This document shows positions 20,354 through 29,471 of a DNA stretch of 64,000 nt, in pieces. The stretch comes from Sphaerisporangium sp. GTDB taxonomy: Bacteria > Actinomycetota > Actinomycetes > Streptosporangiales > Streptosporangiaceae. The notes under the pieces were generated by a model. It saw nothing but the letters and a program-made list of their open reading frames with translations, was not told where the DNA came from and made no database searches. The translations under genes and the position numbers were made by a program. Position 1 is the first letter of the stretch. Every line of letters begins with the position of its first letter. The DNA lies in contig JAOPYI010000301.1 in assembly GCA_025964675.1 (NCBI GenBank), positions 62,001 through 126,000 on the forward strand, in the 5' to 3' direction.

Positions 20354-21835
20354 ATGGCACGCGCGATCGAGACCGTCGGAGTCGTCGGGCTCGGCACCAT
20401 GGGTGCCGGGATCGCCGAGGTGTTCGCCCGCGCCGGGCTCGGCGTGATCGGGGTGGAGGTGGACGCCGAGGCGCTGGAGCGCGGCCGGGGGCACGTCCAC
20501 AGGTCCACGGACAGGGCCGTGAGCCGGGGCAAGCTGGCGGAGGCCGAGCGCGACGAGATCCTCGGCCGCGTGACGTTCACCGGCTCCCTCGACGACCTCA
20601 GCGACGCCGATCTGGTGATCGAGGCGATCCCCGAGGTCATGGACTACAAGCGCGCCCTGTTCACCGATCTCGACCGGATCTGCCGGCCGGACACCGTCCT
20701 CGCGACCAACACCTCCTCCCTGTCGGTCACCGCGATCGCGGCCACCACTTCCCGGCCCGGCCAGGTCATCGGCATGCACTTCTTCAACCCCGCACCCGTG
20801 ATGAGGCTGGTCGAGGTGGTGCACACCGTGGTCACCGAGGACGGCCTGGCGGACGAGGTCGGCGCCCTCGCCCGGCGCCTCGGCAAGACCCCGGTGACCG
20901 TGGGCGACCGGGCCGGGTTCGTGGTCAACCGGCTACTCCTCGGCTACCTCAACCACGCCGCCACGTTGCTCGAACGCGGCGTGGCCTCGCGCGACGACAT
21001 CGACAACGCGATGAAGCTGGGCGCCGGCCTGCCGATGGGCCCGTTCAGCCTGCTCGACCTGATCGGCCTCGACACCTCCTACGAGGTATGCGAGGTGCTC
21101 TTCCAGGAGAGCCGTGACCGCGTGCACGCGCCCGCCCCGATCCTGCGGGAGCTCGTCACCGCCGGGCTCCTCGGCCGCAAGAGCGGGCGGGGCTTCCATG
21201 ACCACAAGCACGCGGCCGGCCAGGCGCGCTCCGCCGCCGAGCCCGCGGGCAGGCCGGGCGTGGTCACGGTCTGCGTGCTCGGCGAGGGCGCCGGCGAGCT
21301 GTCGGCGAAGCTTTCCTCCGCCGGTGCCAAGGCGGGCGAGCCGCACGACTCCGACGTGGTCATCGCGCTGTCCCGCACTCCCGTCGTCGAGCACGCCGTA
21401 CGGCTGCCGCACCCCGAGCGGCTCGTCGGGCTGCACCTGGCGGGTGGCGACGTCGCCGAGGTCGTCTCCACGGCGCTCACCTCGCCCGATGTGGCTCGAG
21501 CCGTACAGGACCTGATCAGGGTGGTGGGGCTGATTCCGGTGTCGTGCGCGGACCGCGCCGGGTTCGTGGTCGACGCGCTGCTGTACCCCTACCTCAACGA
21601 CGCGGTGCGCATGTACGACTCCGGCTACGCCTCGATGGACGACATAGACACCGCCATGAGGCTCGGTTGCGGCTACCCCGCAGGGCCGTTCGAGACCCTG
21701 GACGCCATCGGGCTCCCGGCCGTGCGCGACGGCCTGCGAGCCCTCTACGCCGAGTACCGCGAGCCGTCCTTCGCGCCCGCCCCGCTGCTCGACCGCCTGG
21801 TGACCGCCAGGGTGACGAGCATCAGGGGCCGGTGA
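20354..21835 (+). CDS. 3-hydroxyacyl-CoA (3-hydroxybutyryl-CoA) dehydrogenase with a second C-terminal domain
   Basis: NAD-dependent oxidation of 3-hydroxyacyl-CoA in fatty acid or butyrate-type metabolism. Residues 1-180 form the Rossmann domain with [17 protein letters not shown], residues 185-285 the first 3HCDH dimerisation domain ([20 protein letters not shown]), and residues about 385-490 a second copy ([20 protein letters not shown]). The two C-terminal domains are linked by a degenerate segment at 300-380. At 493 residues it is longer than the roughly 285-residue single-domain enzymes. A good GGGGAGGG ribosome site precedes ATG 20354. Its neighbours nucS and (further on) epimerase/thiolase match the Streptomyces SCO5385-SCO5399 order. 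Confidence 0.88.
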   Translation: MARAIETVGVVGLGTMGAGIAEVFARAGLGVIGVEVDAEALERGRGHVHRSTDRAVSRGKLAEAERDEILGRVTFTGSLDDLSDADLVIEAIPEVMDYKRALFTDLDRICRPDTVLATNTSSLSVTAIAATTSRPGQVIGMHFFNPAPVMRLVEVVHTVVTEDGLADEVGALARRLGKTPVTVGDRAGFVVNRLLLGYLNHAATLLERGVASRDDIDNAMKLGAGLPMGPFSLLDLIGLDTSYEVCEVLFQESRDRVHAPAPILRELVTAGLLGRKSGRGFHDHKHAAGQARSAAEPAGRPGVVTVCVLGEGAGELSAKLSSAGAKAGEPHDSDVVIALSRTPVVEHAVRLPHPERLVGLHLAGGDVAEVVSTALTSPDVARAVQDLIRVVGLIPVSCADRAGFVVDALLYPYLNDAVRMYDSGYASMDDIDTAMRLGCGYPAGPFETLDAIGLPAVRDGLRALYAEYREPSFAPAPLLDRLVTARVTSIRGR

Positions 21836-21871
21836 CGGAAGAACACCCGCGACAACGACGTTTGTGCCGTT

Positions 21872-22192
21872 ATGAGCCCCCGCCGTGCCCGCCGGATGGA
21901 CCCCCATGACAGGGGTCGGCGTGGTGAACCCCTACGACCGCTGGACGGCGTTCTTCGCGGGATGGAACGGGTAGAGGAGTGGCCGGACGGCGAGTGGAAG
22001 GTGCGGAGGGTCTCCGGCGCGAGCTCGGACAAGGTCTATCGCTGCCCGGGCTGTGACCACGAGATCCATCCCGGCGTGCCACACGTGGTGAGCTGGCCCA
22101 ACTGGACCGGCGGCGAGGGGGAGCGCCGTCACTGGCACACCGCCTGCTGGCGCAAGCGCGTCGACCGGGGCCCTGGCCGTTCCCGCTACTGA
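21872..22192 (+). CDS. Small zinc-binding hypothetical protein
   Basis: A 106-residue protein (71-90 residues if ATG 21962 is used). The conserved part is VYRCPGCDHEIHPGVPHVV followed by RRHWHTACW, giving a CxxC plus H/C set that should bind one zinc ion. Similar short proteins beginning MSPRR occur in other actinomycetes, sometimes mislabelled ATP/GTP-binding, which is why I keep ATG 21872; there is no clear ribosome site for either start. It lies between the dehydrogenase and a hydrolase gene on the same strand and may be co-transcribed with the latter. No function is known. Confidence 0.65.
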   Translation: MSPRRARRMDPHDRGRRGEPLRPLDGVLRGMERVEEWPDGEWKVRRVSGASSDKVYRCPGCDHEIHPGVPHVVSWPNWTGGEGERRHWHTACWRKRVDRGPGRSRY

Positions 22193-22218
22193 ACCGCTCA
22201 TGATTTGAGGAGCAAGCG

Positions 22219-22923
22219 TTGGAGATTCGCTCGTCGACGGTCCTGCCCGCCCTACGGGAGGACATCGAGTTGCACACGGCCGACGGGCTGACGCTGGTGG
22301 GCGAGCTGGCGCTGCCCCCTGAGGGGCGCCCGGCGGCCACGCTCATCTGCCTCCACCCGCTCCCCACGGCCGAGGGCATGATGGACAGCCACGTGCTGCG
22401 CAAGGCCTCCTACCGGCTGCCCGCGCTCGCCGGCATCGCGGTGCTGCGCTTCAACACCCGGGGCACCGCCTCCGACCGCGGCAAGTCCGAGGGCGCCTTC
22501 GACGACGGTGAGGCCGAGCGGTTCGATGTCGCCGCCGCGCTCGAGTACGCCGAGTTCCACGACCTGCCGGAGCCCTGGCTGCTCGGCTGGTCGTTCGGCA
22601 CCGAGCTGGCGCTGAAGTGGGGGCACGACCCGCTCGTCCGTGGCGCGATCCTGCTGTCGCCGCCTCTGAGCCGGGCCAAGGACGCCGACCTGGACGCCTG
22701 GGCCGAGTTCGGCCGGCCGCTGGTCGCGCTGGTCCCGGAGTTCGACGACTACCTCCGGCCGGAGGAGGCGCGGGAGCGCTTCGCCAGGGTCCCGCAGGCC
22801 GAGGTGGTGGGCGTCGACAACGCCAAGCACCTCTGGGTGGGCGAGCCCTACGTCCGCATCGTGCTGAACGAGATCGTCAAGCGCGTCGAACCGACCGCGT
22901 ACCCATTGCCCACCGAGGTGTGA
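22219..22923 (+). CDS. Alpha/beta-hydrolase
   Basis: A 234-residue cytoplasmic serine hydrolase fold. The nucleophile elbow reads LLGWSFGTELAL (G-W-S-F-G), the oxyanion loop is LHPLPTAEGMMDSHVL, the early strand LRFNTRGTASDRGKSEGAFDDGEAE is cut here to LRFNTRGT and SEGAFDDGEAE, and the C-terminal VGVDNAKHLWVG supplies the catalytic His. The start is TTG at 22219, supported by GAGGAG 7 bases upstream. It resembles the family of small CocE/YsgA-like hydrolases whose substrates are unknown. It ends 7 bases from the convergent permease gene. Confidence 0.8.
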   Translation: MEIRSSTVLPALREDIELHTADGLTLVGELALPPEGRPAATLICLHPLPTAEGMMDSHVLRKASYRLPALAGIAVLRFNTRGTASDRGKSEGAFDDGEAERFDVAAALEYAEFHDLPEPWLLGWSFGTELALKWGHDPLVRGAILLSPPLSRAKDADLDAWAEFGRPLVALVPEFDDYLRPEEARERFARVPQAEVVGVDNAKHLWVGEPYVRIVLNEIVKRVEPTAYPLPTEV

Positions 22924-22930
22924 CCGCCAC

Positions 22931-24247
22931 CTAGAGCTGGGCCTGGCGGGGGAGGACCACCTCGCGCACGATGAGCGCGACCGCGGCGGCGACCGGGATC
23001 GCGAGCAGTGCGCCCACGGCGCCGAGCAGCGCGCCGCCGAACAGGGCGGCGATCACCGACACCGCCGGAGCCACGTCAACCGAGCGGCTCATGACGCGTG
23101 GGTAGATCACGTAGTTCTCGACCTGCTGGTAGACCACGAAGAAGATGGCGCAGGCGATGCCCAGCGGGACCGACTGCAGGAGCCCTACCGCGGTCACCAG
23201 GACCGCGCCGACCGTCGCGCCCACCAGCGGGATCAGGTCCGTCACGGCCACGACCAGCGCCAGCGCCAGCGCGTACTTCGCTCCGGCGACCGTGAGGAAG
23301 AGCCAGGACAGGGCACCGGCGATCACCGAGATGAGGACGTTGCCCGCGACGTAGCCGCCGATCCCGGCGAGGATCTCGTCCCCGATGGCACGCGTGCGGG
23401 GACGGCGGGTGGTGGGCACCAGCAGCAGCATGTACTCCTTGATCGCGGGAAGCGATCCGAGGAAGTAGAGCGTCAGCACCAGCAGGGTGAACCCGGAGAA
23501 GAACGCGTCGAGCACTACCGCACCCGCGCCCAGGATGCCTCCGGCCACGGTCGCGCCGAGGCCGCCGCTGGTGATGTAGGTCTGGAAGTTGGCGAGGATC
23601 TTGTAGTCGGCGTCGAGCTGCTTGATCGTCGGGTTCGCCAGCAGGTCCTGCACGTAGCCCGGCACGGCACGGGCGAAGTCGCTCGACTCCTGGCTGACCG
23701 GCGGGACGATCGCCAGGCCGAACAGCACGAACATCGCGATCACGCCGAGGAACACGATGGAGATCGCCCAGCGGCGGTTCAGCCCGCGCCTCTGGAGCGC
23801 CTCCACGACAGGGTTGAGCCCGACGGCGAGGAACGCGGCCACCACGATCAGCACGATCACGCTGCGCGAGCTGACCAGCGCCTGAGCCAGTCCCCACGCG
23901 GTCAGCACGCCGAGCGCCGCCGTGAGCCCCCAGAGGAACGGCCCCCGGGCCAGCGGCTTGCCGGGCAGGCCGTACGGCATGGCGGCGGCGCCCGCCCCGG
24001 CCTCGGGCTGGACTTCGGCCTCGGTCTTGGCCTCGGAGGAGCCGGGCGACGTGGCCCGGGTGCGGGACGACTTGGCGCGCGAGCCGGTTCGCGGCGCGGG
24101 CGTCCTGGCCGGGTAGGGAACGGCCGCGGCCGCGGCCGCGGGGAGGATGTCGGTCACGTCCGCCGAGCCGGTGGAGGTGCCACGCGCGGCTCCCGCCCTC
24201 CCGGGGACATCGGGTACGGGTACCGCATCCGGGGCGGGATCGGGCAC
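22931..24247 (-). CDS. AI-2E family permease
   Basis: Integral membrane protein of 438 residues with eight hydrophobic helices in the AI-2E/UPF0118 pattern and the family loop VVAVTDLIPLVGATVGAVL. Members transport autoinducer-2, act as Na+/H+ antiporters or are uncharacterised, so only the fold is certain. The N-terminal about 100 residues are a low-complexity cytoplasmic tail rich in Ala, Pro and Thr, encoded partly by a (CGGCCG)-type repeat at 24121-24142. GTG 24247 is well supported by AAGGAG 8 bases upstream on the minus strand. Confidence 0.82.
   Translation of the reverse strand: MPDPAPDAVPVPDVPGRAGAARGTSTGSADVTDILPAAAAAAVPYPARTPAPRTGSRAKSSRTRATSPGSSEAKTEAEVQPEAGAGAAAMPYGLPGKPLARGPFLWGLTAALGVLTAWGLAQALVSSRSVIVLIVVAAFLAVGLNPVVEALQRRGLNRRWAISIVFLGVIAMFVLFGLAIVPPVSQESSDFARAVPGYVQDLLANPTIKQLDADYKILANFQTYITSGGLGATVAGGILGAGAVVLDAFFSGFTLLVLTLYFLGSLPAIKEYMLLLVPTTRRPRTRAIGDEILAGIGGYVAGNVLISVIAGALSWLFLTVAGAKYALALALVVAVTDLIPLVGATVGAVLVTAVGLLQSVPLGIACAIFFVVYQQVENYVIYPRVMSRSVDVAPAVSVIAALFGGALLGAVGALLAIPVAAAVALIVREVVLPRQAQL
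24121..24142. repeat. Short CGGCCG-type tandem repeat inside a coding sequence
   Basis: About 22 bases made only of G and C with a 6-base period encode a run of six alanines in the cytoplasmic tail of the AI-2E permease. Such runs can slip in replication and change the gene in steps of 6 bases without a frameshift. Confidence 0.6.
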
Positions 24248-24351
24248 TTCTGCTCCTTGGCGTTCGGGGTCAAGGGGTGGCCGGGCGATGTCGGCGGCAG
24301 CCGTGGCCCCGGCGCACGCCCTGCGGCGGTGGAAACAGCGCGGACAACAGA

Positions 24352-24388
24352 GGAGAGCCTAGCGACCGTTGTGATCGCCAGGCTCTCC
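24352..24388 (-). terminator. Terminator of the coiled-coil gene
   Basis: The perfect 9-base arms GGAGAGCCT and AGGCTCTCC enclose a further GCGA/TCGC pairing and a 9-base loop. It lies 39 bases past the stop codon of the DivIVA-like gene and about 105 bases before the next minus-strand gene, which is right for an intrinsic terminator lacking a strong T-run. Confidence 0.6.
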
Positions 24389-24426
24389 CGGTAGCCGTCC
24401 CTAACGCCCCTGAAGTGGTGAGGTGC

Positions 24427-25719
24427 CTACTCCTGCCACCACTCGGACTCGTCCCCAGCCGACGCGGAGGCACGCTGCGGGGCCGGCGCGGCGCTGGGCT
24501 GCTCCTTCGCGGCGGGCGTGGCGGCGAGGGCGGGCTTCGGCGGAGCGGCGGCGACCGCCGGAGCCTCGTCCATGCCCGGCAGGGCCGCGCCACCGAGCAG
24601 CTGGCGGAGCTGCGCGAGGTGGCTCGTGATGCTGTCGCGCTGGCGGGTCAGCTCGTCGACCTGGCGCTGGGCGATCGTCCGGTTGCGCTCGGCCTCGGAC
24701 TTGGCGTCGGAGACGATCGAGTCGGCGCTGGCCTTGGCCTCGGCCACGAGCTGGTCGGAGTTCTTGCGGGCGTTCGCGAGCAGCTGCTTGGCGTGCGTGT
24801 CGGCCTCGCGGCGGCTCTGCTCGGCCTGCTGGGTCGCCTTGGTGGCCCGCTGCTCCGCGGTGGCGGCGCGCTGCTCCGCCTCGGCGACGAGCTTCTGCGT
24901 CGCGGCCTGCGCGGTGGCGTGGCGCTCGGACTCCTGGCGCTCGGCCTCCTCGCGGCGGGCGGCGAGCTGGATCTCGAACTCGGCCTCGTCCTGGGCGCGC
25001 TTGGCCTCGGACTCCTCGAGGACGCGCTGGGCCTGGGCCCGCATCTCGTCGGCCTGGCGCTTGGCGGTGGTCAGCACCTCGTCGCGCTCGCGCTTGGTGG
25101 AGGCGCGCAGCTGGGCCACCTCGCGCTCGGTGGTGGTGCGCAGCTTGGCGATCTCGCGCTCGGCGTCCGCGCGCTTCTCGGCGACCTCGTGGTCGGCCGT
25201 GGCGCGGAGCTTGGAGACCTCGCGCTCGGTGGTGGAGGTCAGCTCGTCGGCCTCGCGCTTGGCGGTCGAGCGGATCTCCTCGGCCTCCCGCTCGGCCATC
25301 GTGCGCATCTCGTCGGTCTCACGAGTCGCCAGCGCGCGCTTCTCGGCGGCTTCGTTCTCGGCGGCGGCCCTGACATCCGCCGCGTCGACCTTCGCCGCGG
25401 CCTTGATCTCGTTCGCCTCGGACCGGGCGGCCTGCACGAGCTCGGTGGCCTGCTCCTCCGCGAGACGCAGCAACTGCTCGATGCGGGCGCCCAGGCCGGA
25501 GTAGGTCGGGCGCTCCTGCTCCTGCAGCTGGCGCTGCGAGTCGGAAAGGTCACGCTGCAACGCGGAGAGCTGCTCACGGGTCTGACGCAGGTCGGTGTCG
25601 AGCTGCTTCAGATGGTCGTGAACCTGGTGCCGGTCGTAGCCACGGAGAACCACGTCGAATTCCCGCGTGGGGGCGTCTTCAAAGAAATTGTTCAACTGGG
25701 CGTCGATGTCGGACTGCAT
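24427..25719 (-). CDS. DivIVA-like polar coiled-coil protein (Scy/FilP-type)
   Basis: A 430-residue cytoskeletal-type protein. Residues about 10-35 match the DivIVA membrane-targeting region (EFDVVLRGYDRHQVHDHL). Residues 96-238 form thirteen uninterrupted 11-residue (hendecad) repeats such as TMAEREAEEIR and STAKREADELT, predicting a right-handed coiled coil; more coiled coil follows to about 375, then a Pro/Ala tail ending ESEWWQE. In Streptomyces two genes at this place beside the epimerase gene, scy and filP, encode tip-growth scaffolds; here one mid-sized gene occupies it. A role in polar growth is inferred from that synteny. ATG 25719 is the start matching the DivIVA pattern. Confidence 0.8.
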   Translation of the reverse strand: MQSDIDAQLNNFFEDAPTREFDVVLRGYDRHQVHDHLKQLDTDLRQTREQLSALQRDLSDSQRQLQEQERPTYSGLGARIEQLLRLAEEQATELVQAARSEANEIKAAAKVDAADVRAAAENEAAEKRALATRETDEMRTMAEREAEEIRSTAKREADELTSTTEREVSKLRATADHEVAEKRADAEREIAKLRTTTEREVAQLRASTKRERDEVLTTAKRQADEMRAQAQRVLEESEAKRAQDEAEFEIQLAARREEAERQESERHATAQAATQKLVAEAEQRAATAEQRATKATQQAEQSRREADTHAKQLLANARKNSDQLVAEAKASADSIVSDAKSEAERNRTIAQRQVDELTRQRDSITSHLAQLRQLLGGAALPGMDEAPAVAAAPPKPALAATPAAKEQPSAAPAPQRASASAGDESEWWQE

Positions 25720-25978
25720 GAGGCTCGATCCTGGGTTGTCGAGACGGCTACACGGGCCGGACGGGGGGGCGGACATCCGAGGCGGGGACTCGTTCCGATG
25801 GTCGCGCTCGCTCGGGCACGCGCGGGCAAGGGCGGTGTCGCTCGCCCATGATCCTTGTGCTCGGCTCGCCCGTCCATGGCGGGGATCCACGTCCGGATGG
25901 TAGGCCAGCGTACTCCGGTGTTGCCGAATTGGAGGTCCCGTCCGACTTTCTGCGCGACTTGTTACGAATAGGCCATTG

Positions 25979-26422
25979 TTAAGTTTCATCTGACAGGACT
26001 GGCGTGGAGGGCGACTCCACCAGCTCTGTCAAGACTCCTCCCACGTCTTTCGGATGAAGAAACGCGATTGAGGTGCCCATTGCTCCGTGGCGAGGGTGCT
26101 TGTCGATCAATCGGACGCCCTTGCCGCCGATCTGTTCGATGGCCTCGGCGACATCCGTCACTCCGTATGCGACGTGATGGAGGCCCTCACCTCGCTTCGC
26201 GAGGAACTTCCCCACCGGGGTATCCGGACGCAGCGGTTCCAGTAGCTGGATGTATGAGCCGCCTCCTTCGCCGTCCGCCACGTGCAACATGGCTTCTTTC
26301 ACCCCCTGCTCCTCGTTGACCTCGCGGCTGACCACTGTCACGCCGAAGGTCGACTCGTAGAACATGATCTTCTCGTCGAGATTCTCGCAGGCGATGCCGA
26401 CGTGGTCGATTCTCAGCAGCAT
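25979..26422 (-). CDS. mce: Methylmalonyl-CoA epimerase
   Basis: Interconverts (2S)- and (2R)-methylmalonyl-CoA in propionyl-CoA metabolism. The 147-residue glyoxalase-fold protein has paired motifs: [19 protein letters not shown] near the start and [12 protein letters not shown] in the second half, supplying metal-binding His residues, with glutamates in YIQLLEPL and SIAFLHPKD region. ATG 26422 has GGAGGAC upstream. It is divergent from the thiolase, and the pair matches SCO5398-SCO5399 and Rv1322A-Rv1323. The enzyme feeds the AdoCbl-dependent mutase, linking it to the adenosyltransferase at 10621-11211. Confidence 0.92.
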   Translation of the reverse strand: MLLRIDHVGIACENLDEKIMFYESTFGVTVVSREVNEEQGVKEAMLHVADGEGGGSYIQLLEPLRPDTPVGKFLAKRGEGLHHVAYGVTDVAEAIEQIGGKGVRLIDKHPRHGAMGTSIAFLHPKDVGGVLTELVESPSTPVLSDET

Positions 26423-26577
26423 TGCGTGTCCTCCGTCTCTGTACGGCGCCACGCGGGCCGGGATCTCCCGGGAGACCTCTTGAAGACCACGTGGGGCGCC
26501 GTAGGTATGGTGGCAAAGTCGCCGAAGACCCCATCATGGAGGCCCTGGTGTCCAGTTTTCCCGCCACCCCGTCCGGC

Positions 26578-27765
26578 ATGTCGCGATCCGTCATCGTCGC
26601 CGGGGCGCGCACGCCGATCGGCCGGTTGCTCGGCTCCCTTTCCGCCCTGTCCGCCGTCGAGCTGGGCGGTCTCGCCATCGAGGCGGCCCTGGAGCGCGCG
26701 GGCGTGGCGCCCGACCAGGTGGAATACGTCATCATGGGGCAGGTCGTCCAGGCGGGCGCGGGCCAGATCCCGTCGCGCCAGGCCGCCGTGAAGGCCGGCA
26801 TCCCGATGACCGTGCCGTCGCTCACCATCAACAAGGTCTGCCTGTCGGGGCTCGACGCCATCGCCCTGGCCGACCAGCTCATCCGCGCCGGGGAGTTCGA
26901 CATCGTGGTGGCGGGCGGCATGGAGTCGATGACCAACGCCCCCCACCTGTTGCCCGGGCTGCGCAAGGGCGTGAAGTTCGGCGGGGCCGGCATCCTCGAC
27001 TCGATGGCCTTGGACGGGCTCACCGACGTGTTCGACCAGGTGTCCATGGGCGAGTCCACCGAGCGGCACAACACCCGCCTCGGGCTGGAGCGCAAGGAGC
27101 AGGACGCCTTCTCGGCCCGTTCGCACCAGCTCGCCGCCGCCGCGGCCAAGGACGGCAGGTTCGACGACGAGATCGTCCCGGTCTCCCTGCCCCAGCGCAA
27201 GGGCGACCCCGTCGTGTTCTCCGCCGACGAGGGCGTGCGCGGCGACACCACCGCGGAGACGCTGGGCAGGCTGCGGCCCGCCTTCGCCAAGGACGGCACG
27301 ATCACGGCGGGGTCGTCGTCCCAGATCTCCGACGGGGCCTGCGCGGTCGTGGTGATGTCCAGGGCCAAGGCCGAGGAGCTGGGGCTGACCTGGCTGGCCG
27401 AGGTCGGCGCCCACGGCAACGTGGCCGGTCCCGACAACTCCTTGCAGTCGCAGCCGGCGAACGCCATCGCCCAGGCCCTCCGCAAGCAGGGCCTGACCGT
27501 GGACGACCTCGACCTGATCGAGATCAACGAGGCGTTCGCGGCGGTCGTGCTCCAGTCGATGAAGGAGCTCGGCGTGCCCGAGGACAAGGTCAACGTCAAC
27601 GGCGGCGGCATCGCGCTCGGCCACCCCATCGGCGTCTCGGGAGCGAGGATCGTGCTGAGCCTCGCCCACGAGCTGCGGCGCCGGGGCGGCGGCGTCGGCG
27701 CGGCGGGTCTGTGCGGCGGCGGCGGTCAGGGCGACGCCCTGATCATCACCGTTCCTTCCTCCTGA
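26578..27765 (+). CDS. Acetyl-CoA acetyltransferase (thiolase)
   Basis: Condenses or cleaves acetoacetyl-CoA. The 395 residues contain the nucleophile Cys88 in [12 protein letters not shown], the active-site motif [20 protein letters not shown] and the second cysteine in [17 protein letters not shown] 26578 ([15 protein letters not shown]) fits the family; an in-frame ATG at 26536 would add 14 residues and neither has a clear ribosome site. Equivalent genes are fadA4 (Rv1323) and SCO5399. It is divergent from mce, with an about 155-base shared control region. Confidence 0.93.
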   Translation: MSRSVIVAGARTPIGRLLGSLSALSAVELGGLAIEAALERAGVAPDQVEYVIMGQVVQAGAGQIPSRQAAVKAGIPMTVPSLTINKVCLSGLDAIALADQLIRAGEFDIVVAGGMESMTNAPHLLPGLRKGVKFGGAGILDSMALDGLTDVFDQVSMGESTERHNTRLGLERKEQDAFSARSHQLAAAAAKDGRFDDEIVPVSLPQRKGDPVVFSADEGVRGDTTAETLGRLRPAFAKDGTITAGSSSQISDGACAVVVMSRAKAEELGLTWLAEVGAHGNVAGPDNSLQSQPANAIAQALRKQGLTVDDLDLIEINEAFAAVVLQSMKELGVPEDKVNVNGGGIALGHPIGVSGARIVLSLAHELRRRGGGVGAAGLCGGGGQGDALIITVPSS

Positions 27766-27776
27766 ACCGAGATGGT

Positions 27777-27872
27777 ATGTCCGCCCAGGTCGAGTCCCCG
27801 CTGAACTACTGGAGCAGCTCCGATAGCGGCCGCCACAACCGCCGCCACCTCCTGAATTTACTCACCGGCTAG
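27777..27872 (+). CDS. Possible 31-residue small ORF downstream of the thiolase
   Basis: ATG to TAG encodes a 31-residue peptide starting MSAQVESPLNYWSSSDSG and ending HLLNLLTG. It begins 11 bases after the thiolase stop, so it could be translated from the same mRNA. It contains a TTA leucine codon, rare in this GC-rich sequence. There is no strong ribosome site and I do not recognise the peptide, so it may be chance. Confidence 0.2.
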   Translation: MSAQVESPLNYWSSSDSGRHNRRHLLNLLTG

Positions 27873-27906
27873 GGAGTGCCCACCGGGACGCCACAGCTCT
27901 GGACCG

Positions 27907-27912
27907 TACAAT
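27907..27912 (+). promoter_or_regulatory. Possible -10 box for the leader peptide/multicopper oxidase
   Basis: TACAAT, close to the TATAAT consensus, lies 38 bases before the leader-peptide ATG. No good -35 element is visible 16-18 bases upstream. Confidence 0.3.
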
Positions 27913-27950
27913 TCCCTCGGCCCCTCACTCGTCGAGTCAGAGGAGCCGCC

Positions 27951-28004
27951 ATGTCCACTACCGGCACTGTGAGCGTCCGTCTTCTCCACTTGGCGACCGG
28001 ATGA
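27951..28004 (+). CDS. 17-residue leader peptide translationally coupled to the multicopper oxidase
   Basis: ATG with AGAGGAG 5 bases upstream encodes MSTTGTVSVRLLHLATG; its stop overlaps the start of the next gene as GGATGA. The multicopper oxidase has no ribosome site of its own, so its translation should depend on ribosomes finishing this peptide. Short uORFs with a V-R-x-L-H core occur upstream of several actinomycete genes, but whether this one belongs to that group is uncertain. Confidence 0.55.
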   Translation: MSTTGTVSVRLLHLATG

Positions 28005-29428
28005 CTACGCGATCGCGGTGGCTTGTGGTGGCCGTCGCCGTCGTGGTGGCGGCAGGGTGTGGCGACGCCGCGGGGTCTCGGCGGCACGTGGGCGAGACCG
28101 GTGCGACTTCCCCGACGCCGACACTGAGCGAGACTCCATTCGCGGAGCCTCGGCAGTTCGTCAGCGGGCACGGGCTGTTGAAGGTGCGGTTGGTCGTCGG
28201 GGTTCGTAGCGTGCGGCTGGCGGGACAGACCGTGCGTGCATTGACCTATAACGGCGACTACATGCCCCCGACGCTGCGGCTGCGCCCGGGCGATCGGCTC
28301 GACCTGACCCTGGTGAACAACCTGCCGGAGCAGACCAACCTGCACACGCATGGGTGGCACATCTCGCCGATGGACTCCTCGGACAATGTGTACCTGCACA
28401 TCCATCCAGGGAAGAGCTACCACTACACCTACCGGCTCCCGGCCGACCTGGCGCCGGGGACGTACTGGTACCACTCGCACGCGCACCCGCGCTCCGAGCC
28501 ACAGGTGTTCGCCGGGCTGTCAGGCGCGATCGTGATCGACGGGCTGGAACGGCACCTTCCCAGCGGTCTTAAGCACATCACCCAGCGACTCATAGCCTTG
28601 AAGGACTTCCAGGTGCGTAACGGCGCCATCCCGACGGCCGGCATCGACAGCAACGCGCCGACCACGCGCACGGTCAACGGGCTGGTGAACCCGGCCATCC
28701 CCATCCGTCCCGGGGAGACGCAGCTCTGGCGGCTCGCCAACATCGGAGCCGACATCGCCTACAACGTCCACCTTGAGGGAAGCCGGTTCCACGTCATCGC
28801 GCAGGACGCCAACCCCGTCGACTCGGTGTGGAGCGCGGACACGCTTCTGATGCCGCCCGGAAGCCGCTTCGACGTGCTGGTCCAGGGCTCGGCGGCGGGG
28901 CGCAGCCGCCTGGAGACCCTGGCGTACACCACGGGGCCGGCAGGAGACTCCTACCCTCAGGAGACCCTGGCCACCGTCGTGTCCTCAGGGCCGGCCACAC
29001 CTCGGGCGACCCTGCCCATGAAGTTCGCGCACTTCAGTGACCTGCGCAAGGACAGGATCGCCCAGCGTCGCACGATCGTGTTCTCAGAGAACGAACCGCA
29101 GAAGAAGTTCTACATCGACGGCAAGCTCTTCGACCACCGGCGGATCGACGTGCGGGCGCGGTTGAACACCACCGAGGAGTGGACCGTCCGCAACGCTTCC
29201 GACGAGCAACACACCTTCCACATCCACGTCAACGACTTCCAGCTCATCAGTGTCAACGGCAAGCCCTACGAGGCGCACGGCCTGCAGGACACCGTGCAGC
29301 TTCCCGTGCGCGGCCAGGTCGTCGTACGGATGCGCTTCCTCGACTTCCTCGGCAAGTATCCCTACCACTGCCACATCCTCAACCACGAGGACCACGGCAT
29401 GATGGCGAACATCCAGGTGGTTCGATAA
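28001..29428 (+). CDS. Secreted multicopper oxidase (lipoprotein)
   Basis: Extracytoplasmic copper enzyme that oxidises Cu(I), Fe(II) or phenolics while reducing oxygen to water. The N-terminus is a lipoprotein signal ending VVAAGC (lipobox). All four copper-ligand motifs are present: HTHGWHISP, WYHSHAHP, HTFHIHVNDF and YPYHCHILNHEDHGMM, the last including the type 1 copper Cys-His-Met set. The 475 residues suggest a CueO/laccase-like arrangement. The start overlaps the stop of a 17-codon leader ORF. Copper-responsive control is plausible but no known copper operator is seen. It converges with the DUF4230 gene. Confidence 0.9.
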   Translation: MTTRSRWLVVAVAVVVAAGCGDAAGSRRHVGETGATSPTPTLSETPFAEPRQFVSGHGLLKVRLVVGVRSVRLAGQTVRALTYNGDYMPPTLRLRPGDRLDLTLVNNLPEQTNLHTHGWHISPMDSSDNVYLHIHPGKSYHYTYRLPADLAPGTYWYHSHAHPRSEPQVFAGLSGAIVIDGLERHLPSGLKHITQRLIALKDFQVRNGAIPTAGIDSNAPTTRTVNGLVNPAIPIRPGETQLWRLANIGADIAYNVHLEGSRFHVIAQDANPVDSVWSADTLLMPPGSRFDVLVQGSAAGRSRLETLAYTTGPAGDSYPQETLATVVSSGPATPRATLPMKFAHFSDLRKDRIAQRRTIVFSENEPQKKFYIDGKLFDHRRIDVRARLNTTEEWTVRNASDEQHTFHIHVNDFQLISVNGKPYEAHGLQDTVQLPVRGQVVVRMRFLDFLGKYPYHCHILNHEDHGMMANIQVVR

Positions 29429-29429
29429 C

Positions 29430-29448
29430 GGGCTTTTATGCATAGCCC
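29430..29448. terminator. Weak hairpin between converging genes
   Basis: GGGCT and AGCCC form a 5-base stem around a 9-base AT-rich loop, 2 bases after the multicopper oxidase stop and 23 bases before the end of the convergent DUF4230 gene. Weak but well placed. Confidence 0.3.
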
Positions 29449-29471
29449 AGATTTCCGGCCGCCGAGCTGTG

